Shown here: positions 8,126 to 17,872 of the stretch, one piece after another | How positions within the stretch are numbered: position 1 is the first letter of the stretch | Layout of the letters: every line of letters begins with the position of its first letter | Source: an uncultured bacterium | GTDB taxonomy: Bacteria; DRYD01 | NCBI GenBank assembly: GCA_937139605.1 | Contig: CAKZQG010000038.1 | Span: forward strand, 1 to 62,113 | Direction: 5' to 3' | Length of the DNA stretch: 62,113 nucleotides | Notes under the pieces: generated by a model | Told to the model about the DNA's origin: nothing | Databases searched by the model: none | What the model saw: only the letters and a program-made list of their open reading frames with translations | Made by a program: the position numbers and the translations under genes

Positions 8126-10789
8126 TTATTTATTATATTTTTTGTAAAGATTATAATAATACCGAGAATAATCAGGATTATAATAAATGAATTTTTTAGT
8201 ATTATAAATTTGAGCTAAAACAGAATACATTTCAATTTTTACAAGCTTAAAATCTTCATCATCTTTTTTAGCTTTTGAAATATAATAAGCTATATTATAA
8301 GCAGAATTTAAATCATTTAAATAAAATAAAGACATAACAGTATAATAAACAGAAATAATATCTATTTTATCTACTTTACTAAATAAATCTACAGATTTCC
8401 TAAAATAAAACTGATTATTAACATCATTCTTTTTTAAATAATACTTACCCAATATATAACTAACAATCCCAGCTTTAATATAAATATCTTTATTTTCTTC
8501 AGAAGTAGTTAAATTATATAAAACTAAAGGCTTATACAAAATATTAAAGACTTTTTTACAATTAACTACATAACTTTGATTATCTTCAATAAGTAAGCAT
8601 TTAGTAAAATCAGGTTCTATATAATAATTATAAGATTCTAAGATAACATTATAAAAATTAGGTTTCCTTACATCCATAAGATAAGATAACTCATTCAATG
8701 GATAAATAACTTCAAAAATATTTCTAAATAACCTTAATGAATAAAGATTTTTATTATCAATTAATTGTTCATAATAATAACTTTTTGCTATTAATAAATA
8801 AATATCAGGATAATTATATTTATCATAAATAAGTCCTTGTTTCAAAACTATTCTTACATTTTTAAGTAAATCTAGCATTTGTTTTTTTTGGTTTTCTAAA
8901 TTAATATTAATGTTTTTATTATCTTTAATAGATTTATATATATTATATTTAATTTCAAAATCTTGTAAATAACAATAAGCTAAAGAAATATAAGCATTAA
9001 GATTATATTTAGATAATTTCAAAGCCAATTGATTATAAATTTCAGCATTAGTATAATCTCCTTTAGCTCTGTAAAATTCAGCTAAAGTAATATACTTAGA
9101 AGAAGATCTAAAAGAAGATTTTAAAATCTTATGATAATAAGAAATAGCTTCATCTAAAGTAGAAGCGTTATCAGCTAATTTATCTAAATAATAAGCTTTT
9201 AATTCCTTGTAAGAAAAAACAAGCCCTAAAACAATACCAATAACTCCAAATATAAAAATTCCTATTTTAGTAAAATTTTTAATTTCAAAAACAAAATTAT
9301 TTTTATAATTAAGCTGCTTATTAACAAAATCAACAGAACTTAAATTAATAGCTAATAAAACAAAAAATGTAATTAAAATAAAAGCGAACTTAAAATCAAC
9401 ATCAAACGCAATATGTATCATAGATTGTATTAACCCAATAGATAACCCTATACTCAAAATAACAATATTCAAATTCCTTAAATCTTTTATTTCTTCTTCA
9501 ATTTTATCCAATTTTGATTCTATTTTTGCTTCCTCTTCCTTATTATCTACATTATCATTTAGTAAATTTAATAACTTATCTATTTTAATTCTTATATTAT
9601 TAAAATCTATATTATTAAGGAAATTGGTATAAAAACTAGTAATTTTAATTAAAAAATAAGCAAAAATAAAAATTAATATACCAAACCCCAAAAACCCAAT
9701 TTCAGATAGTATTTTAAAATAATAATTATGAGGATCTTTAGAATAAAAATAAAAAGCAGATTGATAAAGAGGATAAGTTTTAGAAAAATTATATAATCCA
9801 CAACCAAAAGGGAAATCCTTAGCAATTGAAAAAGAAGCTAAATAAAAATCAATTCTAGCTAAAACAGTATTAGATAACATAGATAAAACATTACTAAAAG
9901 AATTAATTAAAGAATTTAAAATATTTTTATCTAAAATAATTTGTAAAAATAAAATAAAAATAACAAAAATAACACTAAAAACTATAAAAACTATAGTTCG
10001 TTTTTCCAATTTTATATCTTTTAAATTAAAATATATTTTTCTAAAAATTTTAATAAATCCCAAATAAAGGGGTAAGGAAATAACAAAAGAAAGAATAGAA
10101 GCTTTAGAGCCAGAAAAAAGTAAAGCAATCAAAGCAAACAAAAATGCTAAGAAAAACAAAGTCGCTTTATAATATTCCTTATAAATTAAAGATAAAACAG
10201 TTAAAGAGAATGGAATAGGTAATAAAATTAATAAGTATCCAGCAAAAGCATTCTTTTGATAAAAAAAAGACATCCAATAACTACCTGGCGGCATCCCTAA
10301 ATTTACAAATATCGCTATAAATATTAACAAAATTAATAATATAACTAAAAATAAATTAAAATTATAAAAAAACCCATCCTGATCCTTTAAAAAATTAAAA
10401 AGATTATATCCAAATAACATAAATAAAAAAACTAAAAATATAATAAAGAATTCCCTAATACTATCAAAAATCTCAACAGAGAAAAATAACGTAGATATAA
10501 ATGAAACAATAAGCAGCAAAAAGAATCCAAAAATACTTAAATCAATTTTTAATTTATAATCCAATAATAAATAAAATACCAAAGGAATAGCTAATAAAGA
10601 AATGATAAAAATATACAAATATTGTTCATAAGAATACAACCCAGCAGCTATAAAAAAATCCTGAAAAAACTTTATCCCAAAAAACTTAAATAAATCTAAA
10701 AACCATAAAATATATCCCAAACTTAACAAACCAATTAATGATCCAATAGAAATTTTTAATAAATTATCTTTTATTTTATTAAAATTCAT
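8126..10789 (-). CDS. O-antigen ligase/polymerase-like membrane protein with C-terminal TPRs
   Basis: 887-residue protein. The N-terminal ~530 residues carry about a dozen membrane helices. They include the family hallmark DPHNYYFKILSEIGFLG, matching the conserved HN..Y..L...G..G periplasmic loop of O-antigen ligases (WaaL/Wzy_C superfamily). The C-terminal ~350 residues are soluble helical TPR-like repeats (for example SKYITLAEFYRAKGDYTNAE). Such proteins join or polymerise surface polysaccharide, or glycosylate pilins (PglL/PilO-type). Substrate cannot be told from sequence. A mixed-charge helical insert near residue 400-440 separates two membrane blocks. LPS genes elsewhere in the window fit a role in the cell envelope. 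Confidence 0.8.
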   Translation of the reverse strand: MNFNKIKDNLLKISIGSLIGLLSLGYILWFLDLFKFFGIKFFQDFFIAAGLYSYEQYLYIFIISLLAIPLVFYLLLDYKLKIDLSIFGFFLLLIVSFISTLFFSVEIFDSIREFFIIFLVFLFMLFGYNLFNFLKDQDGFFYNFNLFLVILLILLIFIAIFVNLGMPPGSYWMSFFYQKNAFAGYLLILLPIPFSLTVLSLIYKEYYKATLFFLAFLFALIALLFSGSKASILSFVISLPLYLGFIKIFRKIYFNLKDIKLEKRTIVFIVFSVIFVIFILFLQIILDKNILNSLINSFSNVLSMLSNTVLARIDFYLASFSIAKDFPFGCGLYNFSKTYPLYQSAFYFYSKDPHNYYFKILSEIGFLGFGILIFIFAYFLIKITSFYTNFLNNIDFNNIRIKIDKLLNLLNDNVDNKEEEAKIESKLDKIEEEIKDLRNLNIVILSIGLSIGLIQSMIHIAFDVDFKFAFILITFFVLLAINLSSVDFVNKQLNYKNNFVFEIKNFTKIGIFIFGVIGIVLGLVFSYKELKAYYLDKLADNASTLDEAISYYHKILKSSFRSSSKYITLAEFYRAKGDYTNAEIYNQLALKLSKYNLNAYISLAYCYLQDFEIKYNIYKSIKDNKNININLENQKKQMLDLLKNVRIVLKQGLIYDKYNYPDIYLLIAKSYYYEQLIDNKNLYSLRLFRNIFEVIYPLNELSYLMDVRKPNFYNVILESYNYYIEPDFTKCLLIEDNQSYVVNCKKVFNILYKPLVLYNLTTSEENKDIYIKAGIVSYILGKYYLKKNDVNNQFYFRKSVDLFSKVDKIDIISVYYTVMSLFYLNDLNSAYNIAYYISKAKKDDEDFKLVKIEMYSVLAQIYNTKKFIYYNPDYSRYYYNLYKKYNK

Positions 10790-10800
10790 ATAAAAATAAT

Positions 10801-10817
10801 CTTAAATAAAATTTAAG
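10801..10817 (-). terminator. Possible weak hairpin terminator after the kamA pair
   Basis: A perfect 7-bp inverted repeat (CTTAAAT, 3-base loop, ATTTAAG) is followed on the minus strand by ATTATTTTTAT. It overlaps the stop codon of the small membrane protein gene. The stem is only A/T-rich with one G-C pair, so termination would be weak. In such an AT-rich genome it may also be chance. Confidence 0.25.
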
Positions 10818-10974
10818 TTTTAGATTGTTTAATAATTTTATCAGCTTCTTTAATTAGTTCTTTAATTTGAATAACTTCTTCATCTTCTTCTTGATCAAAA
10901 ACATATAACACAAAACCAACTAATGAAATAACTATACCAACTAGCATCAAAGTTTTCCCTAGTTTTTCCTTCAT
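10813..10974 (-). CDS. Small single-helix membrane protein of unknown function
   Basis: 53-codon gene encoding one N-terminal membrane helix (about residues 8-25, MLVGIVISLVGFVLYVF) followed by a highly charged cytoplasmic helix starting DQEEDEEV and ending KQSKT. It starts with ATG AAG, preceded by GAGGTGAGATT as a good Shine-Dalgarno region, and lies 48 bp downstream of kamA on the same strand. I do not recognise a family. Proper ribosome-binding site, membrane helix and in-frame length support a real gene; composition alone would not. Confidence 0.65.
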   Translation of the reverse strand: MKEKLGKTLMLVGIVISLVGFVLYVFDQEEDEEVIQIKELIKEADKIIKQSKT

Positions 10975-11022
10975 AATCTCACCTCTTATAAAACTATATA
11001 AAATTTATAAAAATAATAAAAC

Positions 11023-12339
11023 TTAAGAACAACTTGATCTGTGTTTCATTTCTTGAGCAATTTCTTCATATATTTTTTGTTTATTTTGTCTTCTTAAATC
11101 TCGTTTAGAAGGATAATCCAAATTAACTTTAGAATTATTGCCTTCCCAGAGTAAAGCAGCGACTCCATCTAATTGATCCTTCATTTCTTGACAATATATA
11201 CAAGTTTTATAATCATGAGGAGAATCAGAGTGCTTAGGCTCAGGATACATAAATATTTTACCTTCATAATTCCTTAAAACTACCCTACTATCAGACATAG
11301 AAATAACGTAATTAGGCATAACAGGAATCTTACCGCCTCCACCAGGAGCATCCACTACAAAATATGGATTAGCCAAGCCAGAAGTATGCCCCCTTAAAAA
11401 TTCCATTATTTCTATCCCTTTAGAAACTCTAGTTCTAAAATGTTCTAACCCTTCCGTTAAATCACATTGATAAATATAATAAGGCCTACATCTATTTTTT
11501 AATAACAATTGAAATAGTTTTTTCATAACAAAAGGACAATCATTAACTCCTCTTAATAAAACAGTTTGATTTCCTAAAACTACTCCTGCATCTGCTAACA
11601 TATTCAACGCTTTTGATGAATACTTAGTTATTTCCTTTGGATGATTAAAATGAGTATTTAAGAAAACAGGATGATATTTTTTAATAATATTAACAAGATT
11701 TTCAGTAATCCTCATTGGATTAGTAACAGGCATCCTTGAACCTAATCTTATAATTTCAACATGTGAAATACTTCTTAAACCTTGTAAAATTTTTTCAATT
11801 TTTTCATCACTTAAAGAAAGAGAATCCCCTCCAGAAACTACTATGTCTCTTATTTCTTTGTGTTTTCTTATATATTCCAAACCCATTTCAATTTGTGACC
11901 AAGGAGTTGGCCTATAACTAACCATCCTACTCCTTGTACAATGTCTACAATAAACAGAGCATCTATCAGTAACCAAAAATAAAACCCTATCAGGATACCT
12001 ATGAACAATTCCAGGCACAGGCATATCTATATCCTCTGCTAAAGGATCTTCTAAGTCAAAAGTAGATTTCTCTAATTCATACATAATAGGAACAGCTTGC
12101 CTTCTTATAGGATCATTAATATCATTAGGATCAATTAATAACGCATAATAAGGTGTAATTCCCATTGTAAATATTTCACCTAGTCCTTCTTTTATAGCTT
12201 TTTCTTCCTCTGGAGTTACATTAATTACTTTTTTTAATTTTTCTAAATTAGTTATTCTATTTTGAGTTTGCCAATGAAAATCCTCAAATTGTTCTTCGGT
12301 AACATCTTTCCACATTTCTATTTCAGTCCAATGTCTCAT
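11023..12339 (-). CDS. kamA: L-lysine 2,3-aminomutase (radical SAM, PLP)
   Basis: 438-residue enzyme converting lysine to beta-lysine. The radical-SAM cluster motif is CxxxCxxC (Cys127, 131, 134 in RCSVYCRHC). The PLP lysine falls in APGGGGK (Lys337). Asp293 and Asp330, which hold the substrate epsilon-amino group in the clostridial enzyme, are both present at the same numbers; this favours lysine over glutamate as substrate. Cys268 and a C-terminal CIYC (380/383) match the zinc site region. A strong Shine-Dalgarno (GGAGGGTAG) precedes ATG. No kamD/kamE or beta-lysine acetyltransferase gene is nearby, so a role in lysine fermentation or osmolyte synthesis is open; EpmB-like action is less likely at this length. 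Confidence 0.93.
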   Translation of the reverse strand: MRHWTEIEMWKDVTEEQFEDFHWQTQNRITNLEKLKKVINVTPEEEKAIKEGLGEIFTMGITPYYALLIDPNDINDPIRRQAVPIMYELEKSTFDLEDPLAEDIDMPVPGIVHRYPDRVLFLVTDRCSVYCRHCTRSRMVSYRPTPWSQIEMGLEYIRKHKEIRDIVVSGGDSLSLSDEKIEKILQGLRSISHVEIIRLGSRMPVTNPMRITENLVNIIKKYHPVFLNTHFNHPKEITKYSSKALNMLADAGVVLGNQTVLLRGVNDCPFVMKKLFQLLLKNRCRPYYIYQCDLTEGLEHFRTRVSKGIEIMEFLRGHTSGLANPYFVVDAPGGGGKIPVMPNYVISMSDSRVVLRNYEGKIFMYPEPKHSDSPHDYKTCIYCQEMKDQLDGVAALLWEGNNSKVNLDYPSKRDLRRQNKQKIYEEIAQEMKHRSSCS

Positions 12340-12371
12340 TTTTAACTACCCTCCTTTTTATTTTTTAATAT

Positions 12372-13970
12372 CTAATTACTACTTGAAATTAATTCTTTAA
12401 TTTTAGAATAATTAAAATCAAAATCAAAATCAAAATTATTAATAACTTTATTTAAGATTTTATAATTAATTAAAGATAAATCATGAAGAAGTAAATTAGG
12501 TTCAAAAAATAGACTATTTTCAATTATTTTTAATGCTCTATCATAATCTCCAATTAGAACACTACTAGCATAGAAATATAATCTACCCTCAGTAAACCCA
12601 GGATTAGAAGTAATAGAACCTCTAAAATAGTTATAAGCTAAATCAAAACGATTAATAGCAAAATAATATAGCCCAGCCAAAAACCAATAAAATCCATTAT
12701 TAGGTTCATCTTCTATCAATTTATTAACTTTTTTAATATTCTCTTCAAAATTTATATCATTTGAAAAAAATAAAATATCTCTATATCTAATATATTCTAA
12801 AAAATTAAGTACAATTTTATTTAAAGGAATAAAGCTCAAGCTTTTAATAAAATTTTCATAATTTTTATCCCCTAAGCTCCATAAAATTACTTTATATAAA
12901 ACATTCTTAGTATAAATTAAATCACAAATCTTAAAAACATTATACTCATTAAATTCTTCATAATCATTTATATTAATACTACTATTATCCCCAAGATGAT
13001 ATAATATTTTTTCATATAAATAAAATATTTCATTTTTAATAATTTCAAATATATTTAATCTATAATTTTTAACAGAAATTAATAATTGTAAAATATAATG
13101 CAAAGCCTCTTTATTATTTTGAATAATTATATCAACAATAGAAACAAGCCTAGGAATAAAATCTAAAATAAAGTAATTTTCTTTAGCATTAAAAACTAAA
13201 GATAAAGCTAAAATCAATAAAATGAGAGAGAATTTCTGAAAAAAATACCCTTCATAAGAAGAAAAAATCTTATCCAAACACTTGATAAATGATTCATAAT
13301 CATTAGAATAAAAGCTAATCACTAAACCATCAAACAAAACAATTTTATATAAAACATCCAAATCAGATACAAAAGATTTAACTAAAACCTTAAAATCTAT
13401 ACTATCTTTTTCAAAATTAGAAGGATCTAATAAATCTATAATCAAAAATATATCTTCTTTAGCTTTATCTAAATTATTCAATAAAAAAGAAAAAATAGCT
13501 CTTAAATAATAAAATTCAAAATCATTAATATTTTCTAATTTATCAAAATAATTTATAGCATTAATAAAATCATTTTTAAAAAGTAAATCAAGTATTTTTT
13601 TAAAATCATTGGAAAAATTAATAAAATCAAAAATTTGATACTCTTTCAAAATTTCTAAATTTTTTTCATTATTATTAATATCATAATTAGGATTAATAAA
13701 TTTCTCATAAATAGCATCTATCAATTTAGGATAAAACCAAAAAAATAACAAGGGATTAATAATAAAAACCGGAAAATAAGCCCTTACACTTAAAGGAAGA
13801 TAAACCTTAAATAAATTATCCATTTTAAAAATACCTCTACAAACTTTACATTTACAATCTTTATTATGTTCAATATTATTAGATATTTCCATTATCCTCT
13901 GAGAATCTATTTCAATTAAATTAGCTTTTAAATTATTAAATACTTTGATATTATTAATAATACTATTCAT
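12372..13970 (-). CDS. Hypothetical TPR-containing protein
   Basis: 532-residue protein of unknown function. A short cysteine cluster, CKCKVC (39-44), is followed by a hydrophobic segment (about 54-85) and then several hundred residues of helical repeats. The clearest TPR is near the C-terminus, with FYWFLAGLYYFAINRFDLAY and GRLYFYASSVLIGDYDRALK. It starts 9 bases after a GGAGG Shine-Dalgarno and sits between hslU and kamA on the same strand. The CxCxxC could bind a metal, but there is no matching partner motif. A scaffold role is all that can be proposed. Confidence 0.6.
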   Translation of the reverse strand: MNSIINNIKVFNNLKANLIEIDSQRIMEISNNIEHNKDCKCKVCRGIFKMDNLFKVYLPLSVRAYFPVFIINPLLFFWFYPKLIDAIYEKFINPNYDINNNEKNLEILKEYQIFDFINFSNDFKKILDLLFKNDFINAINYFDKLENINDFEFYYLRAIFSFLLNNLDKAKEDIFLIIDLLDPSNFEKDSIDFKVLVKSFVSDLDVLYKIVLFDGLVISFYSNDYESFIKCLDKIFSSYEGYFFQKFSLILLILALSLVFNAKENYFILDFIPRLVSIVDIIIQNNKEALHYILQLLISVKNYRLNIFEIIKNEIFYLYEKILYHLGDNSSININDYEEFNEYNVFKICDLIYTKNVLYKVILWSLGDKNYENFIKSLSFIPLNKIVLNFLEYIRYRDILFFSNDINFEENIKKVNKLIEDEPNNGFYWFLAGLYYFAINRFDLAYNYFRGSITSNPGFTEGRLYFYASSVLIGDYDRALKIIENSLFFEPNLLLHDLSLINYKILNKVINNFDFDFDFNYSKIKELISSSN

Positions 13971-13998
13971 AAAACAGCCTCCTATATAATCATATATA

Positions 13999-15423
13999 TT
14001 ATATTATATAAACACTACTCTTATCTTCAACATTCATTATATCCCTAACCTTTTCTTCTACAAAATTTGAATCAATTGTAATAGTTTTATACTTATATTT
14101 ATCAACATCAAAAGAGATATCTTCAATAATTTTTTCTACAACAGCATGTAATCTCCTTGCTCCAATATTTTCAGTATAAGTATTAAGCTTTTCAGCAATA
14201 TCAGCTATCTTATATATAGCATCGTCAGTAAATTCTAAATTTATTTCATCAGCTTTTAATAATAAAACATATTGCTTTATTAAGCTACTTTCTGAATTCT
14301 TTAAAATATTATAAAAATCCTCTTTAGTAAGATTTTTTAATTTAACTCTAATGGGGAATCTTCCTTGAAGCTCAGGAATCAAATCAGTAGGCTTAGATAT
14401 ATGAAAAGCCCCAGCAGCAATAAATAAAATATGGTCAGTTTTAATAGGTCCATATTTAGTTAACACTACACTACCTTCTATAATTGGCAGTAAATCTCTT
14501 TGAACTCCTTCCCTAGATACATCAGGGCCTCTACCTGTTTCTCCTTTTGATACAATCTTATCTATCTCATCAATAAAAATAATCCCTAAATTTTCAGCTT
14601 TTAGGATAGCTTCTTTTTTAACTTCATCTAAATCTATTAATTTCTTTGCTTCTTCTAATTTCAGAATTTCTATTGCTTCCTTTATTTTTACTTTCTTTTT
14701 CTTTATCCTCCTTGGGGCTAACGTAGAAAATAACTCATTCATATCTATTCCATATTGATCAAAAGTTTGATTAGTACCAGGGATAAAATACGCTTCAACA
14801 ACTGGTTTAGACTCTATATCTATTTCAACAAACATATTATCATCTATAAGTCCATTTTTAAATTTCTCAATAAATTCTTTTCTTTTGGAATCTATTTCTA
14901 ATTTCACTTCCTCAGGAATATTCACATTTGAAGAAGATACATTAAATAAATTAAACAATGGATTATTACTAGCAGAAGAAGGATAAGGATAAATAATTTC
15001 ACTTAATCTTTTAAGTGCCTCTTCATAAGCTTTATCTTGAACAGCTTTTATTTTTTCTTCTTGAACATTTCTAAAAGCAACTTCAACTAAATCTCTAACC
15101 ATACTTTCAACATCTCTACCAACATATCCAACCTCAGTATATTTAGTTGCTTCAACTTTAACAAACGGAGCACCTATAATTTTAGCTACTCTTCTCGCTA
15201 TTTCTGTTTTTCCAACCCCAGTTGGCCCTATCATTAAAATATTCTTTGGAATGATTTCCTCTTGATAATCCTTGGGAACTTTTAAACGTCTATACCTATT
15301 TCTTATAGCAATTGCTATACTCTTTTTAGCTTCATCTTGCCCTATTATATATTTATCTAATAATTCTACTATTTTTGTAGGCTTTAAATCCATCATAAAA
15401 TTCTCTATTAAATTAATATCCAT
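13999..15423 (-). CDS. hslU: HslU (ClpY) ATPase/unfoldase subunit of HslUV protease
   Basis: 474-residue AAA+ unfoldase. Visible are the N-terminal IVELLDKYIIGQDEAKK, Walker A GPTGVGKT (66-73), the pore loop GYVG (99-102), Walker B IIFIDEIDKI, LQGRFPIRV and the sensor-2 region GARRLHAVVE. The variable I-domain lies at about 110-245. The C-terminus ends SSVYII, near to the consensus tail that inserts into HslV to activate it. No hslV is next to it, although hslVU are normally adjacent. ATG is preceded by GAAGG at close spacing; two internal Met codons (10, 11) also fit but are less well placed. Confidence 0.95.
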   Translation of the reverse strand: MDINLIENFMMDLKPTKIVELLDKYIIGQDEAKKSIAIAIRNRYRRLKVPKDYQEEIIPKNILMIGPTGVGKTEIARRVAKIIGAPFVKVEATKYTEVGYVGRDVESMVRDLVEVAFRNVQEEKIKAVQDKAYEEALKRLSEIIYPYPSSASNNPLFNLFNVSSSNVNIPEEVKLEIDSKRKEFIEKFKNGLIDDNMFVEIDIESKPVVEAYFIPGTNQTFDQYGIDMNELFSTLAPRRIKKKKVKIKEAIEILKLEEAKKLIDLDEVKKEAILKAENLGIIFIDEIDKIVSKGETGRGPDVSREGVQRDLLPIIEGSVVLTKYGPIKTDHILFIAAGAFHISKPTDLIPELQGRFPIRVKLKNLTKEDFYNILKNSESSLIKQYVLLLKADEINLEFTDDAIYKIADIAEKLNTYTENIGARRLHAVVEKIIEDISFDVDKYKYKTITIDSNFVEEKVRDIMNVEDKSSVYII

Positions 15424-15477
15424 AAACCTTCTACTCCCTACCCTTTATAATAATTTTTCAACTATTAATTTTAAATT

Positions 15478-16719
15478 TCAAAAAATTAAATCCAAAAAAC
15501 TTTTACCATCTATTAGATCCTTAAATTCAGGTTTTAAATAACTTTTAAAATAATCAAAAATAGTTTTAGCAACATCACTAAAAGATTCCCTAAACCCCAA
15601 ATTGATATCTCTTTTAAAATTTCTGGCTTTTGAATAAACAATTAATGGAGTATGCTCTCTAGTATGATCAGTAGAATCATCTGTAGGATCATTTCCATGA
15701 TCCGCTACAATAAATAAAATATCATCATCATTTAATTTATTAACTAAATTCATAATATTTTTATCAAATTCAATTAAAGCATTAACCATCCCAATTGGAT
15801 CCTGTCTATGTCCATATAAAGTATCAAAATCAACCAAATTAGAAAAAACTAAACCATTAAAATCTTGTTCAATTATTTCAATAGTTTTATTTAAAATATT
15901 TAAATTTCCAGAAACTTTATAAGATTTAGTAATAGATTTATTAGCAAATATATCAGAAACTTTACCAACAGCTATAACTTCTAAACCAGATTCATAAAAA
16001 ATATCTAATAAGGTAGTTTTAGGAGGCAATACAGAAAAATCTTTTCTTTTATCATTTAATCTATAATAATTTCCATTATTACCAGCAAAAGGCCTAGCAA
16101 TAACTCTGGAAGTTAAATAAATTCCGTTTTTATAACTTTTAAGTAAATCAAAAGCTATTTCACATATATTATATAGTTCTTTTAAGCTAATAACATCAAC
16201 ATGAGCAGCTATCTGAAATACACTATCAGCAGAAGTATAAACAATAGGGTAACCAGTTTTTACATGTAAATCCCCGAGTTCTTTTATTATTTCAGTTCCA
16301 GAAGCTACTTTATTCCCTAATACTTTTCTATTTATCCTTTTTTCAAATTCAGAAATCAAATCCTGTGGAAATCCATTAGGAAAAGTAGGGAATCCTTTAT
16401 CAGATATTATCCCAGCTAATTCCCAATGTCCTGTTATAGTATCCTTAGCTTTAGATCTTTCTGTTAATACCCCATAAGAAGCTAAGATATTTACATTATC
16501 AAGAAAACCGTAATCCTTATAATTTACTCCTTCCTTAAAACTAATAATTTTTCCCAAGCCTAAACTAGATAAGTTTTCAAAATAATAAATAGAATTAGTT
16601 TGTAAATATTTTTTTAATGAATTAAGCAAAGTATTACAAGTTTTAGGATCATTAAATAAATGAGAATCTTCTTGTGCTCCTATGCCTAAACCATCTAATA
16701 CCAATATAACTGCTTTCAT
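15478..16719 (-). CDS. deoB: Phosphopentomutase
   Basis: 413-residue alkaline-phosphatase-superfamily enzyme that interconverts (deoxy)ribose 1-phosphate and 5-phosphate, feeding nucleoside salvage. The metal-binding signatures are VLDGLGIGA at the N-terminus, KDTITGHWELAG (phosphorylation site region), VDFDTLYGHRQD and VADHGNDP with DHTREHTPL near the C-terminus. Length and motif order are those of DeoB. No other deo genes are adjacent. It starts 18 bp after etfA ends, on the same strand. Confidence 0.95.
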   Translation of the reverse strand: MKAVILVLDGLGIGAQEDSHLFNDPKTCNTLLNSLKKYLQTNSIYYFENLSSLGLGKIISFKEGVNYKDYGFLDNVNILASYGVLTERSKAKDTITGHWELAGIISDKGFPTFPNGFPQDLISEFEKRINRKVLGNKVASGTEIIKELGDLHVKTGYPIVYTSADSVFQIAAHVDVISLKELYNICEIAFDLLKSYKNGIYLTSRVIARPFAGNNGNYYRLNDKRKDFSVLPPKTTLLDIFYESGLEVIAVGKVSDIFANKSITKSYKVSGNLNILNKTIEIIEQDFNGLVFSNLVDFDTLYGHRQDPIGMVNALIEFDKNIMNLVNKLNDDDILFIVADHGNDPTDDSTDHTREHTPLIVYSKARNFKRDINLGFRESFSDVAKTIFDYFKSYLKPEFKDLIDGKSFLDLIF

Positions 16720-16737
16720 AAATTTATTTTTTATAAA

Positions 16738-17739
16738 TTACGTTTTTAATTTTTTAATTTCATTAATAATAGCAGGTAAAATTACTTTATAATCTTCAAC
16801 AATCCCTATATGAGAGTATTTAAAAATAGGTGCTTCTTTATCATTATTAATAGCGACTATAACTTTAGATTTATTCATTCCTGCTATATGTTGAGTAGCT
16901 CCAGAGATTCCGACAGCTATATATAAATCAGGGCTAACCGTTTTACCTGTTTGTCCTATTTGTAGATTAGGTTCAATCCAGTTAGCATCTACAGCAGCCC
17001 TTGAAGCCCCGACTGCACCACCTAATAAGTTAGCTAACTCTCTTAATAATGCAAATCCTTCCTTAGAACCTAAACCTCTACCCCCACTAACTATAATCCT
17101 AGCTTCTTCTAATTTAGGTCCTATTTTCTCTACTTTATTAATATTATAAACTTTAATTTTATTAAATTTTTCCTCATAGTTAATATCTATTTCCTCAAAA
17201 ATAGGAGAACTATAATTAATATCTTCAGAAAATTCAAAATAATTAGGCTTAAAAGTTAATAAAATTTTACTATTTTTAAGAATAAAGCTGCTAATACTTT
17301 TTGAACCATATGAAAAAGATTTAAATAACACATTATCATTTATTAAATCTATATCGATTAAATTAGTAGCAATTCCATAATTTAAAAAGGAGGCAATAAA
17401 AGGAGCAACTTCATTAGTAATGTCATTAGCCTGTAAAGAAATATAACTAAACTCGTCATATTTAATAATACTTGAAAAAATATTAATTAAAATATTAACA
17501 ATAGCAACTGGTAAATATAATTGATTTAAATTTTTTACATTAAAAAAATATATTTTATTTAAGTTTTTAGAGTATCTTAAAATGTTGTCTTTATAACCAT
17601 CTGAAATATCAGTTAAATTAATAACTCCTAAATAACTTTTTTCTAAATTTAGTTTGTATTTAATTTTATTTAAAAAAGCTAAATCATTTAAAAAATCAAT
17701 TTTATTATCTTTATTAAAAACAAACCCAATTACACTCAT
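16738..17739 (-). CDS. etfA: Electron transfer flavoprotein alpha subunit
   Basis: 333-residue EtfA/FixB protein. The C-terminal FAD-binding domain is clear: VSGGRGLGS, GAVGASRAAVDANW, QIGQTGKTVSPDLYIAVGISG, TQHIAGM and the end of the domain at PIFKYSHIGIVED. The N-terminal half is diverged. EtfA carries electrons from acyl-CoA dehydrogenases or similar flavoenzymes. EtfB, its obligate partner, is not adjacent in this window, which is unusual. The EtfD-like gene at 39492-41426 is a plausible membrane acceptor. An AT-only palindrome lies directly upstream of the start. Confidence 0.93.
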   Translation of the reverse strand: MSVIGFVFNKDNKIDFLNDLAFLNKIKYKLNLEKSYLGVINLTDISDGYKDNILRYSKNLNKIYFFNVKNLNQLYLPVAIVNILINIFSSIIKYDEFSYISLQANDITNEVAPFIASFLNYGIATNLIDIDLINDNVLFKSFSYGSKSISSFILKNSKILLTFKPNYFEFSEDINYSSPIFEEIDINYEEKFNKIKVYNINKVEKIGPKLEEARIIVSGGRGLGSKEGFALLRELANLLGGAVGASRAAVDANWIEPNLQIGQTGKTVSPDLYIAVGISGATQHIAGMNKSKVIVAINNDKEAPIFKYSHIGIVEDYKVILPAIINEIKKLKT

Positions 17740-17872
17740 ATATATAATATTTTTTTTAAAAAATATTATTCCTTTATAAAACTAAATTGATAATTAAAAT
17801 AATTACTAAAAAGTTAATTTTTAATATTATGTTAGCTTATTAAGCACTATTTAAATATTTACCTTATATTCT

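Noticed and set aside
17746-17767. 10-bp palindrome AATATTTTTT/AAAAAATATT before etfA
   Set aside because: It consists only of A and T in an AT-rich spacer and is as likely chance as signal.
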